A stretch of 13,490 nt of DNA from UMGS1933 sp051891435 (GCA_051891435.1 JBJFFE010000027.1:1-13490), one strand, 5' to 3'. Numbered from the stretch's first letter, positions 1-7,050 are shown. Program-made: numbers and translations. Notes: a model not told the origin generated them from the sequence alone.

Positions 1-27
1 ATTTTTATGTAATAATTTATTCATATA

Positions 28-186
28 GAGTAGCGCGAAGGGTGCTTATATATTTTAAAAGTGAGTTGTTCCGGGGGGACCGCCGTGGGCTGTTAAAGGC
101 GTTAGCCTTGTTACAGCGCCGGTGGGAAGCAACGAACGATTTAAAATATATAACACCCTGGGAGTGGCTTATTAAAAACAGTCACA
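28..186 (+). ncRNA. GC-rich structured noncoding RNA, long bulged hairpin (family not assigned)
   Basis: No reading frame explains this block, but it folds into one long rod. An outer helix of 19 pairs joins 40-44 plus 46-59 to 140-158, with C45 bulged. Inside it, GUUG and UUCC (65-72) pair with 125-128 and 130-133; 81-84 pair with 121-124; 87-93 pair with 113-120 around one bulge. The tip is AAGGC/GCCUU (96-100/105-109) closed by a GUUA loop. A second hairpin pairs 164-169 with 180-185. Two pairs are G-U only if the + strand is transcribed (82-123 and 167-182), which favours this strand. The core 65-133 is far richer in GC than its surroundings. The bulged rod recalls 6S RNA, and the size also fits the clostridial raiA motif, but I cannot assign either. 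Ends are approximate and no clear promoter is visible. Confidence 0.72.
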
Positions 187-213
187 CAAATTACAATTTT
201 TATAGTTATTAAA

Positions 214-245
214 TAGAAAAAGAAAAACCAGTAGATAACTACTGG
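214..245 (-). terminator. Rho-independent terminator of rpsT
   Basis: On the minus strand a perfect 7-bp stem, CCAGTAG/CTACTGG (228-245) with a 4-base loop, is followed by a T-rich tract broken by single bases. It begins about 20 bases after the rpsT stop codon, as expected for a single-gene transcript. Confidence 0.9.
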
Positions 246-263
246 CATACATTTCATTATTAA

Positions 264-530
264 TTAAGCACCTAATGTGTTTAGTTTTTTAGCTATATTA
301 GATTTTTTTCTAGAAGCAGTATTTGCTTTTATAACACCCTTTGAGCAAGCAGTATCAATTTTCTTTGTTGCTAATTTTAAAAGCTCTTCTGCTTTTTCTT
401 TATTACCTTCTGTAACAGCAGCTTCAAATTTTCTAACAGCTGTTTTATATTCAGATTTAATCATATTATTTTGTAATGTTTTTTTCTCAATAACACTAAC
501 TCTTTTAATTGCAGATTTAATATTTGGCAT
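264..530 (-). CDS. rpsT: 30S ribosomal protein S20
   Basis: This 88-residue, lysine-rich protein is ribosomal protein S20, a primary binder of 16S rRNA in the small subunit. The MPNIKSAIKR start is diagnostic of the family, as is the helical body with the alanine- and lysine-rich end (TASRKKSNIAKKL). Its length matches the family. The start is fixed by a near-perfect ribosome binding site (AGGGAGGTG at 536-544 on the minus strand) five bases before ATG. It has its own promoter at 572-600 and its own terminator at 214-245, so it looks monocistronic, which is common for rpsT. It is transcribed away from the dGTPase-like gene on its right and toward the structured RNA on its left. Confidence 0.97.
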   Translation of the reverse strand: MPNIKSAIKRVSVIEKKTLQNNMIKSEYKTAVRKFEAAVTEGNKEKAEELLKLATKKIDTACSKGVIKANTASRKKSNIAKKLNTLGA

Positions 531-571
531 TTTTGCACCTCCCTAAAGTAAAATAAATAATCACTTTTTCC

Positions 572-600
572 ATTTTAACACATAGAACTAAAATTTGCAA
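572..600 (-). promoter_or_regulatory. Sigma-A-type promoter of rpsT
   Basis: On the minus strand, -35 TTGCAA (595-600) and -10 TAAAAT (572-577) are separated by exactly 17 bases. The leader to the rpsT ATG is short, about 35 bases. It sits back to back with the promoter at 618-646. Confidence 0.8.
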
Positions 601-617
601 GCAAAAACGAAAAAAAC

Positions 618-646
618 TTTACAATTTCAGGTAAATTTTATATAAT
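618..646 (+). promoter_or_regulatory. Sigma-A-type promoter of the dGTPase-like gene
   Basis: -35 TTTACA (618-623) and a perfect -10 TATAAT (641-646) are separated by 17 bases. Transcription would begin around 652-655, about ten bases before the ATG at 664, leaving a very short leader with only a partial ribosome binding site (GAGGCG). Confidence 0.78.
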
Positions 647-663
647 AAACTAGAGGCGATTAA

Positions 664-1830
664 ATGAACGAAATTTTATTAAAAGCAAAAGAAAATATGC
701 TATTAAAAGAAAAAGAATTATCCCCATATGCATGTAAATCAGAAAAAGGAATATGGTTAAAAAAAGATAAAGAAGATATACGACCAATATTTTATAGAGA
801 TATAGATAGAATAATACATTCATCAGGATATACTAGGTATATAGACAAAACTCAAGTGTATTCATTTGTACAAAATGACCATATAACAAGAAGAGTTTTA
901 CATGTGCAATTAGTATCTAAAATTGCAAGAACAATAGGAAGAAGCCTTAGGCTAAATGAAGACTTAATAGAGGCAATGGCTTTAGGTCATGATATTGGAC
1001 ATACACCTTTTGGACATAAAGGAGAAAGCCTTTTAAATGATATTTGCAAAGAAGAAAATATAGGAGCTTTTTGCCATAATGCACAGAGTGTAAGAGAATT
1101 ACAAACAATGGAAGGACTAAATATAAGCCTTCAAACATTAGATGGTATACTTGCTCATAATGGAGAAATTTTAATAAATAGATATACATATAATCCAGAT
1201 AAAACAAAAGAACAATTTATAGAAGATTTAGACAATGCCTTTAAAATAGATAATTATAGTAAGCAAATAAAACCAATGACATTAGAGGCCTGTGTTGTAA
1301 GATTATCGGATATATTAGCTTACATTGGTAGAGATATTGAAGATGCAATAAAGGTGGGAGTAATTACAAGAGAAAATATACCACAAGAGGTGGTACAGGT
1401 TTTAGGAGACAATAATTCTACAATAGTAGACACACTTATAAAAGATGTAATTATAAATAGCTATGATAAGCCATATTTAATGTTTTCAGATGAAGTGTTT
1501 GAAGCACTAATGAAATTAAAAACTTGGAATTACAAAACAATATATGAATCAGACATGGCAAATAAAAATTATGAAAAGATTGATAAATTATTTAGATTGC
1601 TATATAATCAATATCTAAAAAAATTACAAAAAGAAGAATATAAAGAAAAAAAAGGCAAAGATATATCAGAACAGAATTTATATGGATTTATAAGAAAAAT
1701 GTCAGAGAAAAAGGACTTTAACATAAAAAGAGCAGTTATTGATTATATTGCAGGACAGACAGATAAATTCTTCTTGAATGAATGTAAAACAAACTTAGGT
1801 TTAAAAGATGTAGAAAATTTATATAAATAA
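664..1830 (+). CDS. dgt: dGTP triphosphohydrolase-like protein (HD domain)
   Basis: This 388-residue protein belongs to the dGTPase/dNTP triphosphohydrolase branch of the HD superfamily. Family members cleave dNTPs to a deoxynucleoside and triphosphate, affecting dNTP pools in the cytoplasm. The metal-binding HD signature is clear: His80 in TRRVLH, then His109-Asp110 in GHDIGHTPFGH with His113 and His118, and a later Asp in RLSDILAYIGRDIEDA (about residues 213-228). The IARTIGRSL and LGHDIGHTPFGH segments are typical of this family rather than of other HD enzymes. The C-terminal third is lysine-rich and less conserved. The start follows a weak GAGGCG site. Family assignment is firm; actual substrate preference (dGTP or other dNTPs) cannot be read from the sequence. 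Confidence 0.92.
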   Translation: MNEILLKAKENMLLKEKELSPYACKSEKGIWLKKDKEDIRPIFYRDIDRIIHSSGYTRYIDKTQVYSFVQNDHITRRVLHVQLVSKIARTIGRSLRLNEDLIEAMALGHDIGHTPFGHKGESLLNDICKEENIGAFCHNAQSVRELQTMEGLNISLQTLDGILAHNGEILINRYTYNPDKTKEQFIEDLDNAFKIDNYSKQIKPMTLEACVVRLSDILAYIGRDIEDAIKVGVITRENIPQEVVQVLGDNNSTIVDTLIKDVIINSYDKPYLMFSDEVFEALMKLKTWNYKTIYESDMANKNYEKIDKLFRLLYNQYLKKLQKEEYKEKKGKDISEQNLYGFIRKMSEKKDFNIKRAVIDYIAGQTDKFFLNECKTNLGLKDVENLYK

Positions 1831-1893
1831 ATTAAATTACATAAATTATTCAAAAATGGAATATACTAGTAAAAATTAAGGAGTGAATAATTT

Positions 1894-2130
1894 ATGGAAA
1901 ATATTGATTTAGAATTAATAAAAAGTGTAATTAAAACAAAAAGAGATTTAGAAAATGCAAATAAAAATTTTAATATTGCAGAAGAAGAACTTATAGATTA
2001 TTATTCATATCAAATAAAAGCAAATAAAGCAAAACTTAGTTATTTAATAAAAGAAGCTAAAAAACAGGGGTATGAATTAGATATGATAAATGAGTTAAAA
2101 ATAAAAATACAAGAAAAAGAAGCAATTTAA
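1894..2130 (+). CDS. yaaL: DUF2508/YaaL-family small protein
   Basis: This 78-residue, highly charged, predicted all-helical protein has no membrane segment. Its centre (LIDYYSYQIKANKAKLSYLI then KEAKK) resembles the YaaL/DUF2508 family, whose members have a pattern of two helices with a conserved LxxAxxRxxYLxxxAK-like stretch. The position agrees: in Bacillus and many Clostridia yaaL lies directly ahead of bofA, as it does here. The function of the family is unknown. The start is supported by an AAGGAG ribosome binding site ten bases or so before ATG. The symbol is used for family membership and context; sequence resemblance alone would be moderate. Confidence 0.75.
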   Translation: MENIDLELIKSVIKTKRDLENANKNFNIAEEELIDYYSYQIKANKAKLSYLIKEAKKQGYELDMINELKIKIQEKEAI

Positions 2131-2184
2131 AAGTAATAATTAGCGTAAACAAACATAAAAATATAAAGGACAAGAATTGTATGG

Positions 2185-2241
2185 ACGTGAATCGCGCTCT
2201 AACAAAAACATAGGGGCGCATGATTGCGCTCGGGACTCACG
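2185..2241 (+). promoter_or_regulatory. GC-rich structured leader upstream of bofA
   Basis: A short GC-rich island lies in the 144-base gap between yaaL and bofA. CGTGA (2186-2190) can pair with TCACG (2237-2241), enclosing a helix of GCGCUC (2194-2199) with GGGCGC (2214-2219). A competing 5-bp hairpin, GCGCA/TGCGC (2216-2220/2225-2229, loop TGAT), uses the same GGGCGC segment, so the two folds exclude each other. The motif GCGCTC occurs twice (2194-2199 and 2226-2231). The bofA ribosome binding site (AAGGAGAG) follows about 25 bases later. It could be a switching leader or a small GC-rich repeat; I know no matching family. Confidence 0.45.
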
Positions 2242-2274
2242 AAGTATAGACTAATATAAAAAAGGAGAGATTTT

Positions 2275-2538
2275 ATGGAATTAACTAACATATTAATAGT
2301 TGCAGGATGTGCATTAGCAATTTTTATAATAGGAAAAATATTTTTATTTCCAATTAAAAAAATAATAAAACTAGTATTTAATACAATAATTGGAGGGGTA
2401 ATAATATACATAATAAATTTAATAGGAGCTTCATTTGGATTTCATATCGGATTAAATATAATAACATCACTTGTAGTTGGAATATTAGGAATACCAGGAG
2501 CAATTCTCTTAGTAATACTAAAATTTATAATGGGGTAA
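2275..2538 (+). CDS. bofA: Pro-sigma-K processing inhibitor BofA family protein
   Basis: This 87-residue, strongly hydrophobic protein has two or three membrane segments (about 6-25, 34-56 and 60-85). BofA of Bacillus sits in the outer forespore membrane and, with SpoIVFA, holds the SpoIVFB protease inactive, delaying pro-sigma-K cleavage in the mother cell. The conserved polar residues of the family are visible: Asn48, and Asn61 with Thr64 in the GLNIITSLVVGILGIPG block. The LGIPGAILL tail is also typical. It follows the yaaL-like gene as in other spore formers. The start has a strong AAGGAGAG site. Whether this organism uses a SpoIVFB/sigma-K pathway cannot be judged from the window. Confidence 0.9.
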   Translation: MELTNILIVAGCALAIFIIGKIFLFPIKKIIKLVFNTIIGGVIIYIINLIGASFGFHIGLNIITSLVVGILGIPGAILLVILKFIMG

Positions 2539-2567
2539 AAGAAATATAATAATTTTACAAAAAATAT

Positions 2568-2596
2568 TTGCCAAATGATAATTATAAGAGTATAAT
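2568..2596 (+). promoter_or_regulatory. Sigma-A-type promoter of hpt-uvrC
   Basis: -35 TTGCCA (2568-2573) and a perfect -10 TATAAT (2591-2596) are separated by 17 bases, about 40 bases ahead of the hpt ATG. It separates the housekeeping pair hpt-uvrC from the sporulation gene bofA. Confidence 0.82.
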
Positions 2597-2635
2597 AAAT
2601 AACATATTGATAATTTAATAAAGGGGTAATAGAAA

Positions 2636-3154
2636 ATGGGAGAACTTAAAGTACTAATTGATGAAAAAACATTGCAAGAAAAAATCGGTGAAGTTGCAGA
2701 AAAAATCATGGAGGATTATAAAGGAAAGGATATAACATTTATATGTATTTTAAAAGGGTCAGCATTATTTACAGTAGACCTTGCAAAAAAAATTGAAAAT
2801 AATGTGCAATTTGAATTTATAAGAGTATCAAGTTATGGGGACAGTACAGTAAGTTCCGGTAAGGTTACTATGAAATTGGATTTACAAGATAGTATAGAAG
2901 GAAAAGATGTGTTAATTATAGAAGACATTATAGATACGGGTAGAACTTTATCTTATTTAAGAGATTATTTAAAAGATAAAAATCCAGCAAGTTTAAAAAT
3001 TTGTACTTTATTAGATAAAAAAGAAAGAAGAGAATTTGATATTGAACCAGACTATACAGCATTTGTAATACCAGATAAATTTGTTGTAGGATATGGTTTA
3101 GATGATAAAGAAAATTATAGAAATCTCCCATATGTAGGATATTTTGATGTTTAA
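2636..3154 (+). CDS. hpt: Hypoxanthine phosphoribosyltransferase
   Basis: This 172-residue enzyme transfers phosphoribose from PRPP to hypoxanthine (and usually guanine), giving IMP or GMP in purine salvage. The PRPP-binding loop EDIIDTGRT is at residues 96-104, with the catalytic Asp at 100. The flexible-loop VSSYGDST is at 64-71, and the purine-side KFVVGYGLDD is near the C-terminus (148-157). Length and motif order match bacterial HPRTs. The start follows AAAGGGGT. The stop codon overlaps the beginning of uvrC by eight bases, so the two are probably translated from one transcript driven by the promoter at 2568-2596. In many Firmicutes hpt lies between tilS and ftsH instead, so this placement is less usual. 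Confidence 0.96.
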   Translation: MGELKVLIDEKTLQEKIGEVAEKIMEDYKGKDITFICILKGSALFTVDLAKKIENNVQFEFIRVSSYGDSTVSSGKVTMKLDLQDSIEGKDVLIIEDIIDTGRTLSYLRDYLKDKNPASLKICTLLDKKERREFDIEPDYTAFVIPDKFVVGYGLDDKENYRNLPYVGYFDV

Positions 3155-4935
3155 TATAAAAGAAGAATTAAAAAAACTCCCTAATAAACCGGGAGTTTAT
3201 ATAATGAGGGACAAAAATGATACTATTTTATATGTTGGAAAAGCAGTTGTTTTAAAAAATAGAGTAAAGCAATACTTTATGAAAAATAATAAAACTGCAA
3301 GAATAGAGAAAATGGTATCATTAATTGACCATTTTGAGTATATAGTGACTGATAGCGAAGCAGAGGCACTAATTTTGGAATGCAATTTAATAAAAAAAAA
3401 TATGCCTAAATTTAATGTTTTGCTAAAAGATGATAAAACATATCCATATATAAAAATAGATATAACATCAGATTATCCAAATGTTTTTATGACAAGAACA
3501 CTAAAAAATGATGGAGCAAAATATTTTGGACCATATGCAAACCCAGGTGCAGCAAAGGAAATGCTTAAATTTATAAAAGAAAGATTCCAAATAAGACAAT
3601 GTAAAAACTTTAAATCGAATAAAAGAGCATGTATTAATTACGACATAAAAAGATGTTTAGCACCATGTGTAAACAAAGTTTCAAAAGAAGATTATAAAAA
3701 GCAAATAGACCAAATTATAATGCTTTTAGAAGGAAAAACAGATGAGATTATAAAAGATTTAGATAAAGAAATGAAAGAACTTTCTTTAAAACAAGAATAC
3801 GAAAAAGCGGCAATTGTTAGAGATAAAAAACAAGCAATAGAGAGAATTTCAATCAAACAAAAAGTATCCAATATAAACGAAAATTCAATAGATGTAATTG
3901 GAATTTATAAAAATGAATTGATGGTATGTGTAGAAATATTTTTTGTAAGAAACAGTAAAATGATTGGTAGAGAGCATTATTTTTTAGATAATATGCAAGA
4001 TGAAGAAATAAAAGTTATACTTTCAGATTTCATAAAACAATATTATTTAGAAAAAGTGGATTTACCAAATAAAATAATGATGCAGGAAAAAATTGATGAT
4101 GATGAAATAATTTCAGACTTACTTTCAGAGAGAGCAAATAAAAAAGTAGAATTTAAGGTGCCTCAAAAGGGAGAAAAACTTAAATTTGTAGAAATGGCAA
4201 TTAATAATGCAAAAATAACTTTAGAAAATAAGAATAAAGAAAAAGAAAGTATTGTTTTAGGGTTAAAAGAAGCATTAAACTTACAAAAACTACCTAGAAG
4301 AATAGAAACTTTTGATATTTCAAATTTTTCTGGAGATTATATGGTTGCAGGAATGTGTGTTGCAATAGACCGGTGTTATAAAGAAAAATTTATCTAAAAG
4401 ATTTAAAATAAAAACAGTCATAGGACAAAATGATGTTGCATGTACAGAAGAAGTAGCCACTAGAAGGATAAAACATTCTTTGGAAAACCCAAAAGGTTCA
4501 TTTGGAAATTTACCAGATTTAATTTTAGCAGATGGAGGAATAACACAAATAAGGGCAATAAAAAATGCAATTAATAAATATAATTTAGAAATACCAGTAT
4601 TTGGTATGGTAAAAGATGATAAACACAATACAAAGATGTTAATAGATGAAAATAGAAAACAAATACCATTAGAAAAAAATTTAATGTTTTTTATAACAAA
4701 CTTTCAAACAGAAGTACACAATACAGCAATAAAATATAATAAAAAATTAATGAATAAAAACATAGCAAAATCAAGTTTAGACGAAATAAAAGGAATAGGA
4801 CCAAAGAAAAAACAAGAACTATTGAAGAAATTTGGAAGTGTAGAAGCTATAAAAAAGGCGAACATAGACGAAATAATAAAAACTCCAGGAATAAATGAAG
4901 AATTAGCAAAAAAAATTAAAGAAGAACTAGAATAA
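3147..4935 (+). pseudogene. uvrC: Excinuclease ABC subunit UvrC, interrupted by a one-base frameshift
   Basis: UvrC makes the two incisions around bulky DNA lesions in nucleotide excision repair. The first frame holds the GIY-YIG nuclease (GVYIM, YVGKA, Arg39 in LKNRV), a four-cysteine cluster (about residues 149-173, possible Fe-S site), the UVR segment (EYEKAAIVRDKKQAIERI) and the start of the RNase-H-like nuclease with FDISN (Asp390). After residue 408 an extra C at 4370/4371 shifts the frame and a stop appears at 4395-4397. Dropping that base restores 595 residues, close to the usual length of about 600. The restored product has Asp462 in ILADGG, His524 in TEVHNTAI and the C-terminal helix-hairpin-helix pair. 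ATG at 3147 is preferred to TTG at 3144. All catalytic residues survive, so this is a recent mutation or a sequence error. Confidence 0.93.
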
Positions 4936-4955
4936 CATCGATGGAAACTTATCAT

Positions 4956-4979
4956 ATTTATTCATATACTTGAATAAAT
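4956..4979. repeat. Perfect 9-bp inverted repeat between uvrC and the small membrane gene
   Basis: ATTTATTCA and TGAATAAAT are separated by TATACT. It lies 20 bases after the uvrC stop and 25 before the next ATG. There is no T-run after it, so it is a poor terminator; it could be an operator for the downstream gene. It is AT-rich, so chance is possible. Confidence 0.4.
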
Positions 4980-5004
4980 TTACTATATAGGAGAGTGAAT
5001 AAAT

Positions 5005-5205
5005 ATGATAGAAATAACAAAACATAATTTGGATTGTGCAAATAATGTGGACAAGTGCTATACGAAACACAAAAAAAGTGTATTTATAAAAGAAATTTTT
5101 GGTGAAAGCAAAATATTAATGTACCTATTGGGAGCATTTTTAATTTTTGCAGTTGCTAATGCAACATTAATATATAGCTTCTTTAAAACATTAGCAAAAT
5201 TGTAA
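5005..5205 (+). CDS. Small single-pass membrane protein, unknown function
   Basis: This 66-residue protein has a polar, cysteine- and lysine-containing N-terminal part (residues 1-36, with Cys11 and Cys18) and one hydrophobic helix (about 38-60, ILMYLLGAFLIFAVANATLI), ending in a short basic tail. A strong ribosome binding site (AGGAGAG) sits nine bases before ATG, and the frame is closed 18 bases before the methyltransferase gene, so it is very likely a real gene co-transcribed with it. I do not recognise the family. The two cysteines spaced CxxxxxxC before the membrane helix could bind metal or form a disulfide, but nothing shows this. Confidence 0.7.
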   Translation: MIEITKHNLDCANNVDKCYTKHKKSVFIKEIFGESKILMYLLGAFLIFAVANATLIYSFFKTLAKL

Positions 5206-5223
5206 TAAAAGAATGGAGAAAAT

Positions 5224-6084
5224 ATGAACATAGCAAATAATTGGAAAGAATACGAAATACTAGATATGGCAAATGGCGAAAAACTAGAACGTTGGGGAGA
5301 ATACACATTAATTAGACCAGACCCACAAATAATTTGGAAAGAAAAAAGTTTTCCCAATAAATGGAACAAAGCAAATGCTGTATATAATAGAAGCAAAACT
5401 GGTGGAGGCAATTGGAATTATAAAACAAAACTTCCAGCTTCATGGCAAGTTAAATATAAAAATCTAACATTTAATATTAAACCTATGGGGTTCAAACATA
5501 CCGGACTTTTCCCAGAACAAGCTGTTAATTGGGATTGGATGATAGATAAAATAAAAAATGCAAAAAGACCTATAAAGGTATTAAACTTATTCGCATATAC
5601 GGGAGGAGCAACTGTAGCTTGTTTATCCGCTGGAGCCTCTGTGTGCCATGTAGACAGTTCGAAAGGAATGGTAGCATGGGCAAAAGAAAATGTTGTATCT
5701 TCGGGGTTACAAGATAGACAAGTAAGGTACATAGTAGACGATGTTACTAAATTTGTTCAAAGAGAAATAAGAAGAGGTAATACTTACGATGCAATCATTA
5801 TGGATCCACCATCTTATGGAAGAGGAGCCTCTGGCGAAGTATGGCAATTCGAAAATAATATATCAGATTTAGTAAAACTTTGTGAGAAAGTTTTATCGGA
5901 TGATCCACTATTTTTCTTAATAAATTCTTATACAACAGGAATATCTGCACAAGTCTTAAGTAATATATTAAAAATAAATTTAAAAGAATATGAAGGAAGT
6001 ATAACAGGAGGAGAGATAGGGTTACCAATGAAAAATTCTGAATTAGTTCTTCCATGTGGAATTTATGGGAGATTTGAGAACTAA
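5224..6084 (+). CDS. Class I SAM-dependent methyltransferase, RlmI/COG1092-like
   Basis: This 286-residue protein has a Rossmann-fold methyltransferase core. Motif I, NLFAYTGGATVACLSAGA, is at about 121-138. The acidic ribose-binding residue is Asp144 in HVDSSKGMVAWAKEN. The catalytic-type DPPSYGRG is at 194-201. These motifs match COG1092 enzymes related to RlmI, which makes m5C in 23S rRNA, but the N-terminal PUA domain and the catalytic cysteine pattern of RlmI are not evident, so the exact target is open. The N-terminal 100 residues carry the family's KLPASW and GLFPEQ-like segments. The start has a TGGAG site eight bases away. It is probably in one transcript with the small membrane gene and ends at the strong terminator 6115-6165. 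Confidence 0.85.
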   Translation: MNIANNWKEYEILDMANGEKLERWGEYTLIRPDPQIIWKEKSFPNKWNKANAVYNRSKTGGGNWNYKTKLPASWQVKYKNLTFNIKPMGFKHTGLFPEQAVNWDWMIDKIKNAKRPIKVLNLFAYTGGATVACLSAGASVCHVDSSKGMVAWAKENVVSSGLQDRQVRYIVDDVTKFVQREIRRGNTYDAIIMDPPSYGRGASGEVWQFENNISDLVKLCEKVLSDDPLFFLINSYTTGISAQVLSNILKINLKEYEGSITGGEIGLPMKNSELVLPCGIYGRFEN

Positions 6085-6114
6085 AGTATTAAATTATGTA
6101 AATTTTATGAACGT

Positions 6115-6165
6115 AAAAAATCATATATGAAAATGAATTTTAAATTTTTCATATATGATTTTTTT
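6115..6165. terminator. Bidirectional Rho-independent terminator after the methyltransferase gene
   Basis: A perfect 19-bp inverted repeat (6115-6133 and 6146-6164, 12-base loop) is flanked by an A-run on the left and a T-run on the right, so it can stop transcription in both directions. It isolates the agrB transcript from the upstream operon. Confidence 0.92.
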
Positions 6166-6204
6166 GATGTTTATATACTTATTAAAAAAAATGTGGAAAA
6201 ATGA

Positions 6205-6243
6205 AATAAAATCACCTTGTAGAAAATAAGAGGTGATTTTATT
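6205..6243 (+). promoter_or_regulatory. Hairpin sequestering the agrB ribosome binding site and start
   Basis: A perfect 13-bp inverted repeat (6205-6217 with 6231-6243, 13-base loop) contains AGGTG, the agrB Shine-Dalgarno sequence, and the first two bases of its TTG start in its right arm. In RNA the left-arm CACCT is an anti-Shine-Dalgarno. This would keep agrB translation low unless the helix is opened. As DNA it could instead be an operator. It lacks a real T-run, so it is not a good terminator. Confidence 0.7.
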
Positions 6244-6871
6244 GATAGAAAAATTGTGTATGTTTTTAACAAATAAAATCAGAAAAGAAATGCCTGAAAT
6301 AGATGACGAAAGAGCAGAAGTTATAAATTATGGTTTACAATTAGTAGTGGGGGAAATACCAAAATTATTTATAATTTTTGGACTGGCATATATACTTGGA
6401 GTTTTAAAACTTACTTTACTATCTTTTTTGTTTATAATGCCTTACAGAATGGTTTCTGGTGGAACTCATTTACATACACATATAGGTTGCATAATTGCAA
6501 CAAGTGTATTCTATATAGGAAATTCAGTTATAAGCCAATATTTAGTATGGAATAGTAGCTTAGTAAAATATATAACAGTATTTCTAATTTGGGCGTTTAG
6601 TATGGTGATGATAAAAAAATATGCACCAGCAGATACAGAAGCAGTTCCCATATTAAGAAAAAAAGAAAGAAGAACAAAACAAATACTTTCTTACGTAATT
6701 ATGAGTATTACTTTACTAATAGGAACAATAGTTAAAAATAATATAATCTCAAATTTATTAATAATAGGAACATTTTTACAAACAATTACAATTACAAAAT
6801 TTATGTATAAGATAACAAAAAATAAATATGGATATGCCGAATATGTAAAAATACAGCAAGTAGAAAATTAA
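6242..6871 (+). CDS. agrB: Accessory gene regulator B, AgrD-processing membrane peptidase
   Basis: AgrB is a membrane cysteine protease that cuts the C-terminal part off the AgrD precursor and closes the peptide ring. The active-site block GGTHLHTHIGC holds the catalytic His76 and Cys83, seven residues apart as in staphylococcal AgrB. Several membrane helices follow (about 85-100, 108-124, 145-160, 166-185), and the loop KKYAPADTEAVPI before a basic stretch is typical. The start is taken as TTG at 6242 because AGAGGTG lies seven bases ahead; the GTG at 6233 is part of that ribosome binding site. Length, 209 residues, is normal. It is followed by agrD after 54 bases. The start region lies inside a strong hairpin. 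Confidence 0.93.
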   Translation: MIEKLCMFLTNKIRKEMPEIDDERAEVINYGLQLVVGEIPKLFIIFGLAYILGVLKLTLLSFLFIMPYRMVSGGTHLHTHIGCIIATSVFYIGNSVISQYLVWNSSLVKYITVFLIWAFSMVMIKKYAPADTEAVPILRKKERRTKQILSYVIMSITLLIGTIVKNNIISNLLIIGTFLQTITITKFMYKITKNKYGYAEYVKIQQVEN

Positions 6872-6925
6872 AAAGATACTTAATAATTTACACAATAATT
6901 TTTAAAGAAAAAGGGGGGATTTTAA

Positions 6926-7045
6926 ATGTTAAAACTATTAGCAAAAGTTGCAGAAAAGTATGCAAAATCAACAAATACAGCATCTACACTATTCGTAATA
7001 TGGCATCAACCAAAAATGCCAGCATCTTTAATAAAAAAAGATTAA
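6926..7045 (+). CDS. agrD: AgrD-like cyclic autoinducer peptide precursor, cysteine-free
   Basis: This 39-residue precursor begins with an amphipathic, membrane-associating leader (MLKLLAKVAEKYAK). It continues with a small polar/hydrophobic core (STNTASTLFVIW) and ends with HQPKMPASLIKKD, the charged tail with the conserved QPxxP typical of clostridial AgrD. Position after agrB and a very strong ribosome binding site (AAGGGGGG, nine bases before ATG) support it. In AgrD the ring-forming residue is normally Cys, sometimes Ser; here there is no Cys at all. Against clostridial relatives with HQP, the Cys position would be Leu22, so Ser20 or Thr21 is the likely nucleophile, giving a lactone. The mature peptide is inferred, not shown. 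Confidence 0.85.
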   Translation: MLKLLAKVAEKYAKSTNTASTLFVIWHQPKMPASLIKKD

Positions 7046-7050
7046 TTAAG

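Noticed and set aside
277..546. Open frame on the + strand opposite rpsT
   Set aside because: It is the antisense shadow of a certain ribosomal protein gene and its hydrophobic product reflects the complement of Lys/Ala codons.
1837..1867. Possible promoter before the yaaL-like gene (TTACAT ... TATACT)
   Set aside because: Spacing is 19 bases and the -35 is poor; I also could not fit a sigma-E or sigma-G consensus with confidence.
4961..4990. Possible promoter TTCATA-17-TATATA before the small membrane gene
   Set aside because: The -10 would abut the ribosome binding site, leaving no room for a transcript start upstream of it.
6233..6235. GTG as the agrB start
   Set aside because: These bases form the end of the AGAGGTG ribosome binding site; TTG at 6242 has correct spacing.
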